A stretch of DNA of 64,000 nucleotides. It comes from Ralstonia soli (GTDB lineage Bacteria; Pseudomonadota; Gammaproteobacteria; Burkholderiales; Burkholderiaceae). The translations under genes were made by a program, and so were the position numbers. The notes beneath the pieces are model-generated. The model searched no databases and was not told the DNA's origin. It was given only the letters and a program-made list of their open reading frames with translations. Location of the stretch: positions 1-64,000 of the forward strand of contig NZ_JAMXHT010000005.1 in the NCBI RefSeq assembly GCF_023955655.1. The letters are read 5' to 3'. Positions 53,370 through 63,123 of the stretch are shown here, piece after piece (positions within the stretch are counted from its first letter, which is position 1; the number at the start of each line of letters is the position of its first letter).

Positions 53370-55012
53370 GACGGTGGCAGAAGGCCTTCCAGCGTCTGCA
53401 GCGTGTCTGCCTCGGCGACGGGCTTGTCATGCCGCCAGCGCAGCATGCGCGGAAACCGCACCGCAATGCCGCTCTTGTGGCGGGCACTGCGTGCAATGCC
53501 TTCAAAGCCGAGTTCGAACACCAGCGTGGGTGCCACGCTGCGCACAGGGCCGAAGCTTTCCACCGTGGTCTTGCGGATCAGGGCATCCACCTGGCGGATC
53601 TCCGCGTCGCTCAAGCCCGAATACGCCTTGGCAAATGGCACCAGCTTGCGCTCGGGCGACTCGGGCGGGGCGTCCCACACGGCGAAGGTGTAGTCGGTGT
53701 ACAGACTCGCACGGCGCCCGTGGCCGCGCTGCGCATAGATCAGCACTGCGTCCACCGAGAACGGATCGATCTTCCACTTCCACCACACGCCCACGTCCTT
53801 GGTGCGGCCTACGCCGTAGCGGGCGTCGCGCCGCTTGAGCATCAGCCCCTCCACGCCCAGCTCGCGCGAGGCTTCGCGCTGGCGGGCAAGGTGCTGCCAA
53901 TCGTCGCCCTGCAGCAGGGGCGATAGCTCCAGCGCCGGGTGGACGCACTCGGCAATCACGCGCTCAAGCTGCGCGCGCCGCTCGCCTTGTGTGCGCTCGC
54001 GCCAGTCCTGGCCTTGCCATTCAAGCAGGTCATAGGCCAGCAATACGGCCGGCGCATCGCGCAGCACGCGTGCGGTCAGGGTCTTGCGGCCGATGCGTTG
54101 CTGGAGCAGCGCAAACGGCTGCACGCGGCCCTCGCGCCAGACCACGATCTCGCCGTCGAGCACCGTGCCGGCCGGCAGCGTTTCTGCCATGGACGAGAGT
54201 TCCGGAAAGCGCTCGGTGATGAGTTCCTCGCCGCGCGACCACAGCCACGCGCTGTCGGCCCGGCGCACGAGCTGCGCGCGGATGCCGTCCCATTTCCATT
54301 CGATCTGCCATTCGGCCGGGGGCCCGAGCACTGTATCGAAGCGCTCCACATCGGCCTGCAACGGGTGCGCAAGAAAGAACGGATACGGGTGCCCGGCATC
54401 GAGCGCCTGGCCGTCGACGCTCGCATCGGCCAGCAGCGCGCGGTAGCGCTGCGCCGTGGGGGCCTGGCCGATGTCGGTATAGCCCATCAGCCGTTGCGCC
54501 ACGTGTTTCGGGTCAGTGCCGTCCACCTCGGCTAGCGCCCGCGTGACGAGCAGCTTCGACACCCCCACACGAAACGCCCCGGTTATCAGCTTCATCAACA
54601 CCAGCCGCGCATGCAGCGGCAGCCCACGGCACAGCGTGGCCAGGCGCGGCAGCACCACTTCGGGCGGCTCGCCGCGCAAGGGCAGCAGGCGGGTTTCCAT
54701 CCACTCGGCCAGGGTGGCGTCGTCTGCGTGGTCGGCGTCGGGCAGGACCAGGGCGATGGTCTCGGCCAGATCGCCTACGGCCTGGTAGCACTCGTCGAAC
54801 AGCCATTCGGGCAGGCCCGATGCCGTCTGCGCAAAGCTGGCCAGCACGCGCACGGGCACCAGCTGCCGGGGCTTGCCGCCTGCCAGGAAGTACACCGCCC
54901 ACGCGGCGTCGGCATCGGGCGCGGCACGCAGATAGGCCACCAGCGCGGCCAGCTTGGCGTTGCTCGACGTGGTGGCGTCAAGCTGCGCATACAGATCGGC
55001 AAACGCTCTCAT
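53366..55012 (-). CDS. ATP-dependent DNA ligase (ligase-associated operon type)
   Basis: 548 residues from ATG 55012, which overlaps the upstream exonuclease stop by ATGA; an open frame to 55117 is rejected. An N-terminal DNA-binding domain (about 1-200) is followed by the nucleotidyltransferase core, where [13 protein letters not shown] holds the Lys240 that is adenylated. Further motifs: [26 protein letters not shown] and [20 protein letters not shown]. The OB domain ends the protein. It seals nicks using ATP, separately from the NAD-dependent LigA. Confidence 0.93.
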   Translation of the reverse strand: MRAFADLYAQLDATTSSNAKLAALVAYLRAAPDADAAWAVYFLAGGKPRQLVPVRVLASFAQTASGLPEWLFDECYQAVGDLAETIALVLPDADHADDATLAEWMETRLLPLRGEPPEVVLPRLATLCRGLPLHARLVLMKLITGAFRVGVSKLLVTRALAEVDGTDPKHVAQRLMGYTDIGQAPTAQRYRALLADASVDGQALDAGHPYPFFLAHPLQADVERFDTVLGPPAEWQIEWKWDGIRAQLVRRADSAWLWSRGEELITERFPELSSMAETLPAGTVLDGEIVVWREGRVQPFALLQQRIGRKTLTARVLRDAPAVLLAYDLLEWQGQDWRERTQGERRAQLERVIAECVHPALELSPLLQGDDWQHLARQREASRELGVEGLMLKRRDARYGVGRTKDVGVWWKWKIDPFSVDAVLIYAQRGHGRRASLYTDYTFAVWDAPPESPERKLVPFAKAYSGLSDAEIRQVDALIRKTTVESFGPVRSVAPTLVFELGFEGIARSARHKSGIAVRFPRMLRWRHDKPVAEADTLQTLEGLLPPS

Positions 55013-56055
55013 GGCACGGGCGTATCCACGGGGGCGGGGGCATCGTGTGCGGGGGCGGCTTCGTCCTCGTCGCCATACTCGGTGGCGAAGGCGCGCGCAT
55101 CCAGGCCGGACTCGCACAGCCAGCGCACCATTGGCGCCACCTGCCCGTGTGTCACATAGACGCGCGTGGCCCCAGTGGCATCAATGGCGTGCAGCAGCCC
55201 GGGCCAGTCGGCATGGTCGGACAGCACGATGCCGCGGTCGACACCACGCCGCCGCCGCGCGCCGCGCAGTTGCATCCACCCGCTGGCAAAGGCATCGGCA
55301 TAGTCGCCAAAGCGGCGCATCCACGGCGAGCGCTGGGCCGATGGCGGCGCCAGCACCAGCGCGCGGCGCAGGTCCGCACGCGGCACATCGGCCGCAAGCT
55401 GTGTCTCGGGCAGCGCCACACCGGCCGCCCGATACGCCGCATCCAACTGCAGCATGGCGCCGTGCGAAACAATCGGCCCGATGCCGGCATCGAGCCCCGA
55501 GAGAATGCGCTGCGCCTTGCCGAACGAATAACAGAACACCACGCTCGTGCGGCCCGCCTCGGCATTGCCGCGCCACCAATCGTTGAGCTGCGCAAAGATT
55601 TCGATTTGCGGCCGCCAGTGGTAGATCGGCAGCCCGAAGGTGGATTCGGTGATGAAGGTGTCGCAGCGCACCGGCTCGAATGGCGTACAGGTGCTGTCCG
55701 CCTCGACCTTGTAGTCGCCGGAGACCACCCACACCTCGCCGCCGTATTCCAGCCGCACCTGCGCAGAGCCCAACACATGCCCCGCCGGATGCAAGCTCAA
55801 CCGGACCCCGTGGTGCACGATGGATTCGCCATACGGCAGCGTCTGCAGGGGGATGTCGTCGCCCAAGCGCGCACGCAGCACGCCCGCGCCGGGCGCAGCC
55901 GCAAGATAGTGCTGGTGCCCGGCGCGGGCGTGATCGCTGTGTGCGTGGGTGATGACGGCGCGGCCCACCGGCCGCCACGGGTCGACATAGAAATCGCCCG
56001 GCGGGCAGTACAACCCGCTGGGCGTCGTGACGATCAAGTCCGCTGATCCGGTCAT
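55009..56055 (-). CDS. Ligase-associated DNA exonuclease, metallo-beta-lactamase fold
   Basis: 348 residues. The MBL metal motif is AVITHAHSDHARAGH (HxHxDH), with later ligands in HPAGHVLGSAQVRLEY and SGDYKVEADST, and the beta-CASP-type region CDTFITESTFGLPIY. Such enzymes degrade DNA ends in the ligase-associated repair set. It is the first gene of the minus-strand operon exonuclease-ligase-helicase-PdeM, and the promoter should lie just upstream of 56055. Confidence 0.9.
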   Translation of the reverse strand: MTGSADLIVTTPSGLYCPPGDFYVDPWRPVGRAVITHAHSDHARAGHQHYLAAAPGAGVLRARLGDDIPLQTLPYGESIVHHGVRLSLHPAGHVLGSAQVRLEYGGEVWVVSGDYKVEADSTCTPFEPVRCDTFITESTFGLPIYHWRPQIEIFAQLNDWWRGNAEAGRTSVVFCYSFGKAQRILSGLDAGIGPIVSHGAMLQLDAAYRAAGVALPETQLAADVPRADLRRALVLAPPSAQRSPWMRRFGDYADAFASGWMQLRGARRRRGVDRGIVLSDHADWPGLLHAIDATGATRVYVTHGQVAPMVRWLCESGLDARAFATEYGDEDEAAPAHDAPAPVDTPVP

Positions 56056-56174
56056 GCTGCGTTCGCTCCGTGCGCCGCACAGGCCGCGCTTCGGCCAACT
56101 AAGAGGCAGCGTGACCGATCGCGTGGGACGGCCCTGTCACCTCAGCAGGGTTTGTGCCCATGAGGAACCACGTT

Positions 56175-56654
56175 CTACCCGCGCAGCGCCGCCTCGATCT
56201 TGGCGATGTCGATCTTCCCCATCGTCATCATCGCCTCGAAGGCGCGCTTGGCCGCCGCGCGGTCGGCGCTGGTGTAAGCGGCGGTGAGCACGCGCGGCGT
56301 GATCTGCCACGACAGCCCCCACTTGTCCTGGCACCAGCCGCACACGTTCGCGTGGCCGCCATTGCTAACGATTGCGTTCCACAGACGATCGGTCTCCTCC
56401 TGGTCGTCCGTCGCAATCTGGAAAGAGAAGGCTTGGTTGTGCTTGATTTCCGGGCCGCCGTTCAGCCCGATGCAGGGGATGCCCGCCACAGTGAACTCCA
56501 CCGTCAGCACATCGCCCTCTTTGCCGGCCGGGTAGTCGCTCGGCGCGCGGTGGACGGCGATGACTTTGCTGTCAGGAAAGGTCTTGGCGTAGAAGTTGGC
56601 GGCGTTGAGCGCGTCGCCGTCGTACCACAGGCAAACCGTGTTCTTGCTGACCAT
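56175..56654 (-). CDS. PhnB-like VOC family protein
   Basis: 159 residues from ATG 56654 with CAGGAGAC upstream. The family sequence runs from VCLWYDGDALNAANFYAKTFPDSKV through DVLTVEFTVAGIPCIGLNGG to GGHANVCGWCQDKWGLSWQITPR. This is the 3-demethylubiquinone-methyltransferase-like/PhnB group of the VOC fold, mostly of unknown activity. There is no export signal. Separate from the neighbours. Confidence 0.83.
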   Translation of the reverse strand: MVSKNTVCLWYDGDALNAANFYAKTFPDSKVIAVHRAPSDYPAGKEGDVLTVEFTVAGIPCIGLNGGPEIKHNQAFSFQIATDDQEETDRLWNAIVSNGGHANVCGWCQDKWGLSWQITPRVLTAAYTSADRAAAKRAFEAMMTMGKIDIAKIEAALRG

Positions 56655-56851
56655 GCGTGTCTCCTGAAAGGGGGCACCGGCATGTGCAACGTCTGCCGCT
56701 TGAACCGCTTCACGCGTCCGCACTGCAGGAGCCTGGACTGTCGGGAGACGGTTGCCGGGTGCCGCTGTTGGGGGTTCCCACTGTCTCACAGGTTCCGGCG
56801 GCAAACCAGTGACGCACGCGCCGCGTGGCCTTGCGCGTCACATGGTGGTGA

Positions 56852-57706
56852 TCAGCTCGCGCCGCCCTTCATCGCGCCAGCGGCGGGTTCGGATGCAGGT
56901 GCCGCCGGTGCTGGCGTGGTCACCGCAGGCGCCGAAGCCGGTGCAGGCTCAGCAGGCGCCTTCACTGCCGGAGCCGCAGGCGTAGCGGCCGGTGCCGGCG
57001 TAGCAGCCGGCGCTGAAGCAGGCGCGGCCACCGGCACAGGCGGCGCGGCCGGCGTGGGCACCACGGGCGTCGTCATCTTCATCGGCTCGCCCTGCGGCGT
57101 GGGAGCGGGCTCGGGCAGCGGGGCCACGTGTTCCTTCTCCGCCGCCTTGGCGACCTTGTGGTCGCGGCGCGCCGGGTCGATCTTCAGGAAGTGGTCCACC
57201 AGGTTGAAATAGCGCTCGTAGAACACGCCTGCGGGAATCGTCTCGCTGGCCACCTTCACCATCGAATCGTCACCCGAGCCAATGGGCAGCGACACCGAGC
57301 CCAGAATGCTCAACCCCACGCTGGCCGATGTGCTCGTCTTCTTGAGCGAGTAGCGGTCTTGCACCGCGTTCACATAGGCCGTGCTCGACGTGCCGTCGAC
57401 ATTGGCCTCTGCGCACACCACGTGGAACGAGATCACCACGTGCGAATCGTTGCTCGGCTGGAAATTCTTGCTGCCGTCGATCGTGTCTGGGCGCGGCGAG
57501 CTCGACACATACCCCTGGCTCAGCAGCGCCCGGCGCGCCGCCTCGCACGTCGCGTCAGATTTGGCGTGGAACGTGCGCGCATAGGGGCTGGCCGTCGCAT
57601 CGAACTGCTCCTGCTGATACAGCGGCGTGGGCGCGGAGCTGCACGCAGCCAGGGCGGCAACGGCAACAGCGCACAAAACGGACAACTGACGGAGGCGGTA
57701 GGGCAT
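56852..57706 (-). CDS. DUF2242 family lipoprotein
   Basis: 284 residues from ATG 57706. A lipoprotein signal ends in VAALAAC. The DUF2242 core (about 30-185) includes DATASPYARTFHAKSDATCEAARRALLSQGY, VVISFHVVCAEAN, AYVNAVQDRYSLKKTSTSASVGLS-like elements and YERYFNLVDHFLK. The last 85 residues are an Ala/Pro/Val repeat-like tail that probably spans the periplasm or is disordered. Function unknown; probably periplasmic-facing outer-membrane lipoprotein. It marks the last clearly core gene before the AT-richer segment. Confidence 0.82.
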   Translation of the reverse strand: MPYRLRQLSVLCAVAVAALAACSSAPTPLYQQEQFDATASPYARTFHAKSDATCEAARRALLSQGYVSSSPRPDTIDGSKNFQPSNDSHVVISFHVVCAEANVDGTSSTAYVNAVQDRYSLKKTSTSASVGLSILGSVSLPIGSGDDSMVKVASETIPAGVFYERYFNLVDHFLKIDPARRDHKVAKAAEKEHVAPLPEPAPTPQGEPMKMTTPVVPTPAAPPVPVAAPASAPAATPAPAATPAAPAVKAPAEPAPASAPAVTTPAPAAPASEPAAGAMKGGAS

Positions 57707-58235
57707 GGCGTTGGTCAAATGGGCTCGGCCGGGTGGTGGGCCCGATGTGTCATCAGGCAGCGGCCCGGATGCCACTGCGGGTGCGGCGCAAGTTTTGTGC
57801 GCGGCAGGCGGTGGCGGCGTGGACGGGTGGCCGGGCGACATTATAAGTTTGTCGGGTGACAGGTCGCCGCGTTGATGGCGACGTCTGGCGCATGGAGTCT
57901 CTCAGGTACGCCAGAGCAGCGCGACTTCCTCCGACCCGCCTACCACTGCAAGGCCCTTCGGCCCGGCACGTCCTCCTCCAACCGGTTGACATCAATGCAA
58001 CCTCCCGGCGCGACGGCGATATTCAGCGGTTCAGCGTTGGTTAATGCATTCCGTGGGCGGGGATTGTCGGCGTATATCGAGTTCTTTGTCGCCAAAATAA
58101 ATGTTTAAGAACCCTACCGTCGAGGGCTTTCCAATCCCAAATCGTGGGTTATGCTGTTCCCCACGAAAATAAAGGCGTTGATAACCAAATCGGATTATAA
58201 AAAAGCGCTTAATCCAAAATATGTAGAGGGGCAGT
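57707..58235. promoter_or_regulatory. Transition region upstream of the NERD-helicase gene
   Basis: This 529-bp gap goes from high GC to clearly AT-rich DNA after about 58060. TCGTGGG (58142-58148) and CCCACGA (58160-58166) form a 7-bp inverted repeat. An AT-rich stretch at 58167-58225 (with TTGATA and TATAAAAAA elements, badly spaced) precedes the GAGGGG ribosome site of the helicase gene. No gene is seen. It may contain the left edge of a genomic island. Confidence 0.45.
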
Positions 58236-60077
58236 ATGGCGACACTCATCCCCAGTCTGAATAGCTGCCTGGGGCGCATGACCTCGGGCGAGAAGCGCTT
58301 TGCCCGGCGGCTCGAAGCGGCGCTTGAGGACGATTATCTGTGCTGGTACGACGTGACGGTCGGCATTAAGCGCAGGCGGCCAGATTTCCTGATTCTGAAT
58401 CCGCACCGGGGTTTGCTGGCGCTGGAAGTCAAGGACTGGAAAATCGGCAGCATTATCCGGCTCGACCCGCAACTGGTGGAGGCCAATTTTGACGGCCGGC
58501 TCGTCAAGGATGTGAACCCGCTGCTCAAATCGCGCGAGTTCATGACGGCCACGGTGGATATGCTCAAGCGCGACCCGCTGTTGGTTCATCCGGCCGACAG
58601 TAAATATGCCGGCAAGCTGTGCATGCCCTACGGCCACGGGCTGGTGTTGCCCAATATCTCGCGCCAGGAGTTCGAGACCTCCGGCATGCAAGACGTGATG
58701 CCCGGTCGCCTCGTCATCTGCAAAGACGAGATGACGGATTCAGCCGACCCTGAAGCATTCCAGCAGCGCTTGTGGGACATGTTCACCCAGCCCTTCCGCT
58801 GCTTGCTCCAACTGCCGCAGATCGATCGCATCCGCTGGCACCTCTTCCCCGATGTGCGCATCGTCAGCCGACAAGGCAGCCTGTTCGAGGCCGATGACGA
58901 ACCGACCACGCAAGACGCCCGCTCTGCCATCCCTGACCTTATCCGCGTGATGGACTTGCAGCAGGAGCAACTCGCCCGAAGCCTGGGCGATGGGCACCGT
59001 GTCATCCACGGCGTGGCGGGCTCCGGCAAAACGATGATCCTTGGCTATCGCGCCGAGTACCTTGCGCAAGCATCCGCCAAGCCCGTGCTTGTGCTGTGCT
59101 TCAACCGCGCGCTCGCGCAAAAGCTTGCCGGGTGGATGGAACACAAGGGGCTGTCGCAAAAGGTGCACGTGCGCACCTTCCACAGTTGGTGCTCCGACAT
59201 GGCAACGACCTACCAACTCGACAAGCCGCCTGTCATGCGGCGCGACGAAGACTACGCCGTGCTGGTGCAGAACGTGATCGACGGCGTGAACCGGGGCCAG
59301 GTGCCTGCCGGGCAATACAGCGCGCTGCTGCTCGACGAAGGCCACGACTTTGACCCCGCATGGCTGCGACTCGTCGTGCAGATGGTCGACCCGGAGACCA
59401 ACTCCGTGCTCGTCATGTACGACAGCGCGCAAGACATCTATCAGAAGTCTCGCAAGCTCAAGTTCAGTTTTTCCAGCGTAGGCATTCAGGCGCGGGGGCG
59501 CACCACCATCCTCAAGCTCAACTACCGCAACAGCGCTGAAGTGCTGGCCGTGGCGTATGCGTTTGCCAATGACCTGCTGACCGCCGAAGAGGCCGAAGAA
59601 GACGGCGCGCCGCTCATCCTCCCGCAAACGGCGGGGCGGCACGGCAAGGCGCCGGTGTTTATTCGTCTGCCCAATTTCAAGGCCGAGTTGGACTACGTGG
59701 CAGATCGTCTGCGTGCTGCCAACGAAGCGGGCACGCCTTGGCGCGATATGGCGGTGCTCACGTACCTCAAGGCGCAGCGCATCGACGTGGTCAGCCATCT
59801 GCAAGCGGCCAAGATTCCCGTGAGCAACGGTCTGAGCAAGCACGACAAAGACAGCGTGAATGTGCTCACGCTACATGGCAGCAAGGGGCTGGAATTTCCG
59901 TTTGTGGCGATCCCCGGTTTGGGGCAGTTGCCGCTTGCGAGCCATGACGCGAATGAGCAGGCGCGCGTGCTGTATGTGGGGATGACGCGGGCGATGAATG
60001 AATTGGTGATGACGGCGGATCGGGATTCTGAGTTTGCGGCGAGGGTGGGGGAAGCTTGTGGGAGGTTGGTGGCGTGA
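58236..60077 (+). CDS. NERD nuclease-domain/UvrD-like SF1 helicase
   Basis: 613 residues. The N-terminal NERD domain (about 15-130) shows a PD-(D/E)xK nuclease pattern: RPDFLILNP (Asp50) and LLALEVKDWK (Glu64-x-Lys66). The SF1 helicase core follows: Walker A IHGVAGSGKTMILGY (259-266), FNRALAQKLAGW, TFHSWCSDMA, Walker B SALLLDEGHDFDP (DEGH 367-370), LKLNYRNSAEV, LTLHGSKGLEFPFVAIPG and LYVGMTRAMNELV. All helicase motifs are intact. NERD-helicase fusions and UvrD-like helicases occur in defence islands (compare GajB of Gabija, and Nhi). The RloC-like gene follows after 138 bp on the same strand, and both probably form one system. Confidence 0.88.
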   Translation: MATLIPSLNSCLGRMTSGEKRFARRLEAALEDDYLCWYDVTVGIKRRRPDFLILNPHRGLLALEVKDWKIGSIIRLDPQLVEANFDGRLVKDVNPLLKSREFMTATVDMLKRDPLLVHPADSKYAGKLCMPYGHGLVLPNISRQEFETSGMQDVMPGRLVICKDEMTDSADPEAFQQRLWDMFTQPFRCLLQLPQIDRIRWHLFPDVRIVSRQGSLFEADDEPTTQDARSAIPDLIRVMDLQQEQLARSLGDGHRVIHGVAGSGKTMILGYRAEYLAQASAKPVLVLCFNRALAQKLAGWMEHKGLSQKVHVRTFHSWCSDMATTYQLDKPPVMRRDEDYAVLVQNVIDGVNRGQVPAGQYSALLLDEGHDFDPAWLRLVVQMVDPETNSVLVMYDSAQDIYQKSRKLKFSFSSVGIQARGRTTILKLNYRNSAEVLAVAYAFANDLLTAEEAEEDGAPLILPQTAGRHGKAPVFIRLPNFKAELDYVADRLRAANEAGTPWRDMAVLTYLKAQRIDVVSHLQAAKIPVSNGLSKHDKDSVNVLTLHGSKGLEFPFVAIPGLGQLPLASHDANEQARVLYVGMTRAMNELVMTADRDSEFAARVGEACGRLVA

Positions 60078-60215
60078 AGGACTTTTTTGCGCTCAGTTAG
60101 CGATATGGTTCGCAAGCATCGCCATTGGTCGAGTCTTTAATTCTTGGTTTAGGCTTATGGAGCCAAGTGGATTTATATCTGCTGGCCAGAGGGCCACTAG
60201 AGGGGGAATGAGCCG

Positions 60216-62642
60216 GTGATCAGTCAGATTGACATAGCGAGCTTTGGTAGCTTCCAAGGTTTGGAGTGGAAAAAGACCGTTCGGGACAACGGAAAAAACG
60301 TCAAGCTCTTCCAGCGTTTGAACATCCTCTATGGACGCAACTACTCTGGAAAGACGACTCTCTCCCGTGTTTTTCGTGCGCTGGAGACGCGCAGGCTCCC
60401 CCTGAACTATGTGGGCTCGTCCTTCACCGTAACTGGTGAAAAAGGTGCAGTCACCGATGCCGACCTGCTGACCCATAACTATGACGTGCGGGTCTACAAC
60501 CGCGATTTCGTGACAGACAACCTGAGCTTCCTAGTCAATCAGGAGGCCGGCGGCGTTATCAAGACCTTCGCCATCGTCGGTGAGCAGAACAAGGAGATTG
60601 ACGACGCCATCACTGCCATCGAGGCCAAGCTTGGCAGTGTGGAAGGCAAGGCCGGGCTGCGCTTTGATCTGGAGGCCAAGAGGAAAGAGCGCGATCGTAC
60701 CAAAGCTGCTCACAGCACGGCTTTGAACCGTTTGGAAGACAAACTGCGCTCGCATGCTGCTGAGAAGATCAAGAAGAACCCCCTGTATCTCGCGCCCATC
60801 TACACCATCGAACACATCAGACGCGATATTGCTTCCACCAGTAAGCCCGGCTTCATCGCACTGACCACCGAGGAACAAGCAGGCAAACTCAACTTGCTCA
60901 AGCAGGAAGCCCTACCTGACATTACGGGCACTCTGGCCATCACCCTCAAACTGGAGTCGCTGAGGGCCACTGCCGAACCTCTTCTCTCCAGGGCGATTAC
61001 ACCTACCAAAGCGATTGAAGAACTACTTAAGGACAGCGCTTTGCAGCTTTGGGTCAAGCAAGGTATGGGGCTCCACCGAGGCAAGCGGGAAACCTGCGCT
61101 TTCTGCCGACAGGGTTTGCCGCACGACATTTGGCAGGTGCTGGACGAACATTTCAGCAAAGAGTCTGGCGACCTGGAAACAGCCTTGGATGCTGCTCTCG
61201 CGTCAGTCACGGACGAGATCAAGTCCATCGCTGGACTCAATTTCTTCACAGGTGCTCAGTTTTATGCGGATGAGCGTACCGCGTTTGAATCGAGCAGCAA
61301 GGCGCTATCTGAAGCACTTGGCGTCTACAAGAAAGACTTGGAAGCCCTGAAGAAATCGATTGAGACTCGAAAGGACAATCTCTTCCAACCCGTGTTTCTG
61401 AAGGCGCCTTCGCATGACGCCAAGGAGATCGAGAAGCATGTTCAGGCCATCAACGCGCTGATTGTTACGAGCAACGGCAAGACGAAGACCCTGGAAAATG
61501 ACAAGACCTCTGCCAGAGATGCACTTCGCCTGGCTGACGTGTTCGCGTTTGCTGATGCGATCACCTATGACACGGAGGTTGCCCGCATAGCCAACCTCAG
61601 GATCGACGCCGACACAGCAGGCACGGCCTATACGGACGCAGAAAAAGAGATCCGTGACGCCGAGGCGGAAGTCCAAGCTTTGAGAGCCAAGCAAAAAGAT
61701 GAGCGCAAGGGGGCCGAGCGAGTCAACTCTTTGCTCAGCAACTTCTTCGGCCATGACGGTATCAAGCTTGAGGCCCGTGACGGCGCAGACAAAGCCACGG
61801 TCAAGTTTGAGATCACACGAAACGGCAAGGCTGCGTACAACCTCAGCGAAGGCGAGTGCAGCCTGATTGCCTTCTGCTATTTCATTGCCAAACTAGACGA
61901 ACCGGAGAGCAAAGGCAAGGAATTGATCATCTATATTGATGATCCAATTTCCAGCTTGGACGGAAACCATATCTTCTTCATGTTTAGCTTGATTGAGAGC
62001 TTGATTGCCAAGCCGGTTAAGAATCCAGACGGTTCAAACGCCTATCGCTACAAGCAGCTTTTTATATCTACCCATAATCTTGATTTTCTGAAATATCTCA
62101 AGCGCCTATCCATTCCGAAGAAGAAGATCCCCGCTGGTGAAGGAAAGACAAAAAGTGTCGATGACCACGAGCATTTCATGATTGAGAGAAACGGCGCTTC
62201 AAGCAACATCCTGCTTATGCCGTCTTATCTAAAAGACTACATAACCGAGTTTCATTATCTATTCCACCAAATCTACAAGTGCAAAGATCAAGCTGCGGCA
62301 GCAGATAGTCATGAGCCATTTTTTGGATTTGGCAACAATCTGCGAAAGTTTCTAGAAGCTTTTTTGTTTTTCAAGTACCCTTATCATGATGACAAGAACG
62401 ATGCCTTTGAGCGGATCAAGAAATTCTTTGGAGAGGAGGAAGATACGGCAGTTGCACTGGTCAACCGCCTTAACAACGAGTTTTCGCACCTAGAAGCTGT
62501 CCCAGACAGAGGTTTTAAGCCGGTGGAAATTCCTGAGATCGCCAAGGTTGCTAACTATGTCTTGGACAAGATTTACGATGCAGATAGGGTGCAATATAAC
62601 GCTCTGTTGAAGAGCATTGGAGAGCCTGAGCGAGTAGGGTAA
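60216..62642 (+). CDS. rloC: RloC-like ABC ATPase with zinc hook and anticodon-nuclease triad
   Basis: 808 residues. ATPase elements: Walker A LYGRNYSGKTTLSRVF (40-47), the AAA_13-type VRVYNRDFV (91-99), signature YNLSEGECSLIAF (541-553), Walker B IIYIDDPISSLDGNH (571-585) and switch His in FISTHNLDF (H620). A coiled coil runs from about 125 to 500 with CAFC (Cys294-Cys297) near its middle, the zinc-hook arrangement of RloC. The C-terminal region has R710-x3-E714 (LRKFLEAF) and His758 (NNEFSHLE), matching the R-x3-E...H triad of PrrC/RloC tRNA anticodon nucleases. Base composition falls to about 40% GC near 62040-62400, unlike the core genes. Expected action: cleave tRNA after DNA damage or phage counter-attack and stop growth. 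No restriction-modification genes are nearby. Confidence 0.83.
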   Translation: MISQIDIASFGSFQGLEWKKTVRDNGKNVKLFQRLNILYGRNYSGKTTLSRVFRALETRRLPLNYVGSSFTVTGEKGAVTDADLLTHNYDVRVYNRDFVTDNLSFLVNQEAGGVIKTFAIVGEQNKEIDDAITAIEAKLGSVEGKAGLRFDLEAKRKERDRTKAAHSTALNRLEDKLRSHAAEKIKKNPLYLAPIYTIEHIRRDIASTSKPGFIALTTEEQAGKLNLLKQEALPDITGTLAITLKLESLRATAEPLLSRAITPTKAIEELLKDSALQLWVKQGMGLHRGKRETCAFCRQGLPHDIWQVLDEHFSKESGDLETALDAALASVTDEIKSIAGLNFFTGAQFYADERTAFESSSKALSEALGVYKKDLEALKKSIETRKDNLFQPVFLKAPSHDAKEIEKHVQAINALIVTSNGKTKTLENDKTSARDALRLADVFAFADAITYDTEVARIANLRIDADTAGTAYTDAEKEIRDAEAEVQALRAKQKDERKGAERVNSLLSNFFGHDGIKLEARDGADKATVKFEITRNGKAAYNLSEGECSLIAFCYFIAKLDEPESKGKELIIYIDDPISSLDGNHIFFMFSLIESLIAKPVKNPDGSNAYRYKQLFISTHNLDFLKYLKRLSIPKKKIPAGEGKTKSVDDHEHFMIERNGASSNILLMPSYLKDYITEFHYLFHQIYKCKDQAAAADSHEPFFGFGNNLRKFLEAFLFFKYPYHDDKNDAFERIKKFFGEEEDTAVALVNRLNNEFSHLEAVPDRGFKPVEIPEIAKVANYVLDKIYDADRVQYNALLKSIGEPERVG

Positions 62643-63018
62643 GAGATCGCTTCCAATGTCCAATTGTCGGACAGAGGCCGCCACATAAATCGATCTATGC
62701 CGAGTGACTGTGACGGGTCGTTAGCGGACGCTGCGCGAGAGCACGGCGAGATATCCCGGAACTTGCCCCAGAACCACCCCACCCGCTAAACTCCCCCCGC
62801 TGCGCAAACAATCGCAGCCGAGACTGCAATCTCGACCGAAATGACCGGAAGAAACTCAAGTTTCTACCGCTGTCGTCGTTCGCCTATACGGGCGGGCCCG
62901 ACAGGGAGGGCTTCGGCCCTGCCGTCTTTGTCATTTCGTCGGTATTGCAGACCTTGTCGTGTGCCCGCCCACCCTCCCAGGTGGGTGGCTCCCCACTCAA
63001 TCAGCAGAGGGCAAGACA
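62643..63018. other. 376-bp gap after the RloC-like gene
   Basis: GC content rises again here. No credible gene was found. A GGGC-UUCG-GCCC hairpin at about 62907-62920, followed by TGCCGTCTTTGTCATTT, may be a terminator. TGTCC/GGACA near 62657-62673 is a weak hairpin. AGAGGG at 63006-63011 would serve the small reading frame at 63019. Confidence 0.4.
62903..62936 (+). terminator. UUCG-loop hairpin, possible terminator
   Basis: AGGGC (62907-62911), loop TTCG, GCCCT (62916-62920), extended imperfectly on both sides and followed by a T-rich but interrupted stretch. The stable tetraloop argues for a functional RNA hairpin. Confidence 0.45.
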
Positions 63019-63123
63019 ATGGACCAACCGACCCAAGCCGTTCCCACCCCAAGCGGGCATCGCCCCGCACTCTCGCCTCCCACCCGCATCGCGCACCACC
63101 CTCCCTCCGGAGGCGCCCGATGA
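63019..63123 (+). CDS. 34-aa small ORF coupled to the next gene
   Basis: ATG 63019 with AGAGGG eight bases upstream; the product (MDQPTQAVPTPSGHRPAL, then Pro/Arg-rich) ends in a TGA that overlaps the ATG of the following gene (ATGA). It may be a leader peptide controlling translation of the 92-aa gene, or only a chance frame. Confidence 0.3.
   Translation: MDQPTQAVPTPSGHRPALSPPTRIAHHPPSGGAR

Noticed and set aside
51642-53693. Long plus-strand frame (683 codons) opposite the Lhr-like helicase gene
   Set aside because: Antisense shadow; the minus-strand protein has all SF2 helicase motifs.
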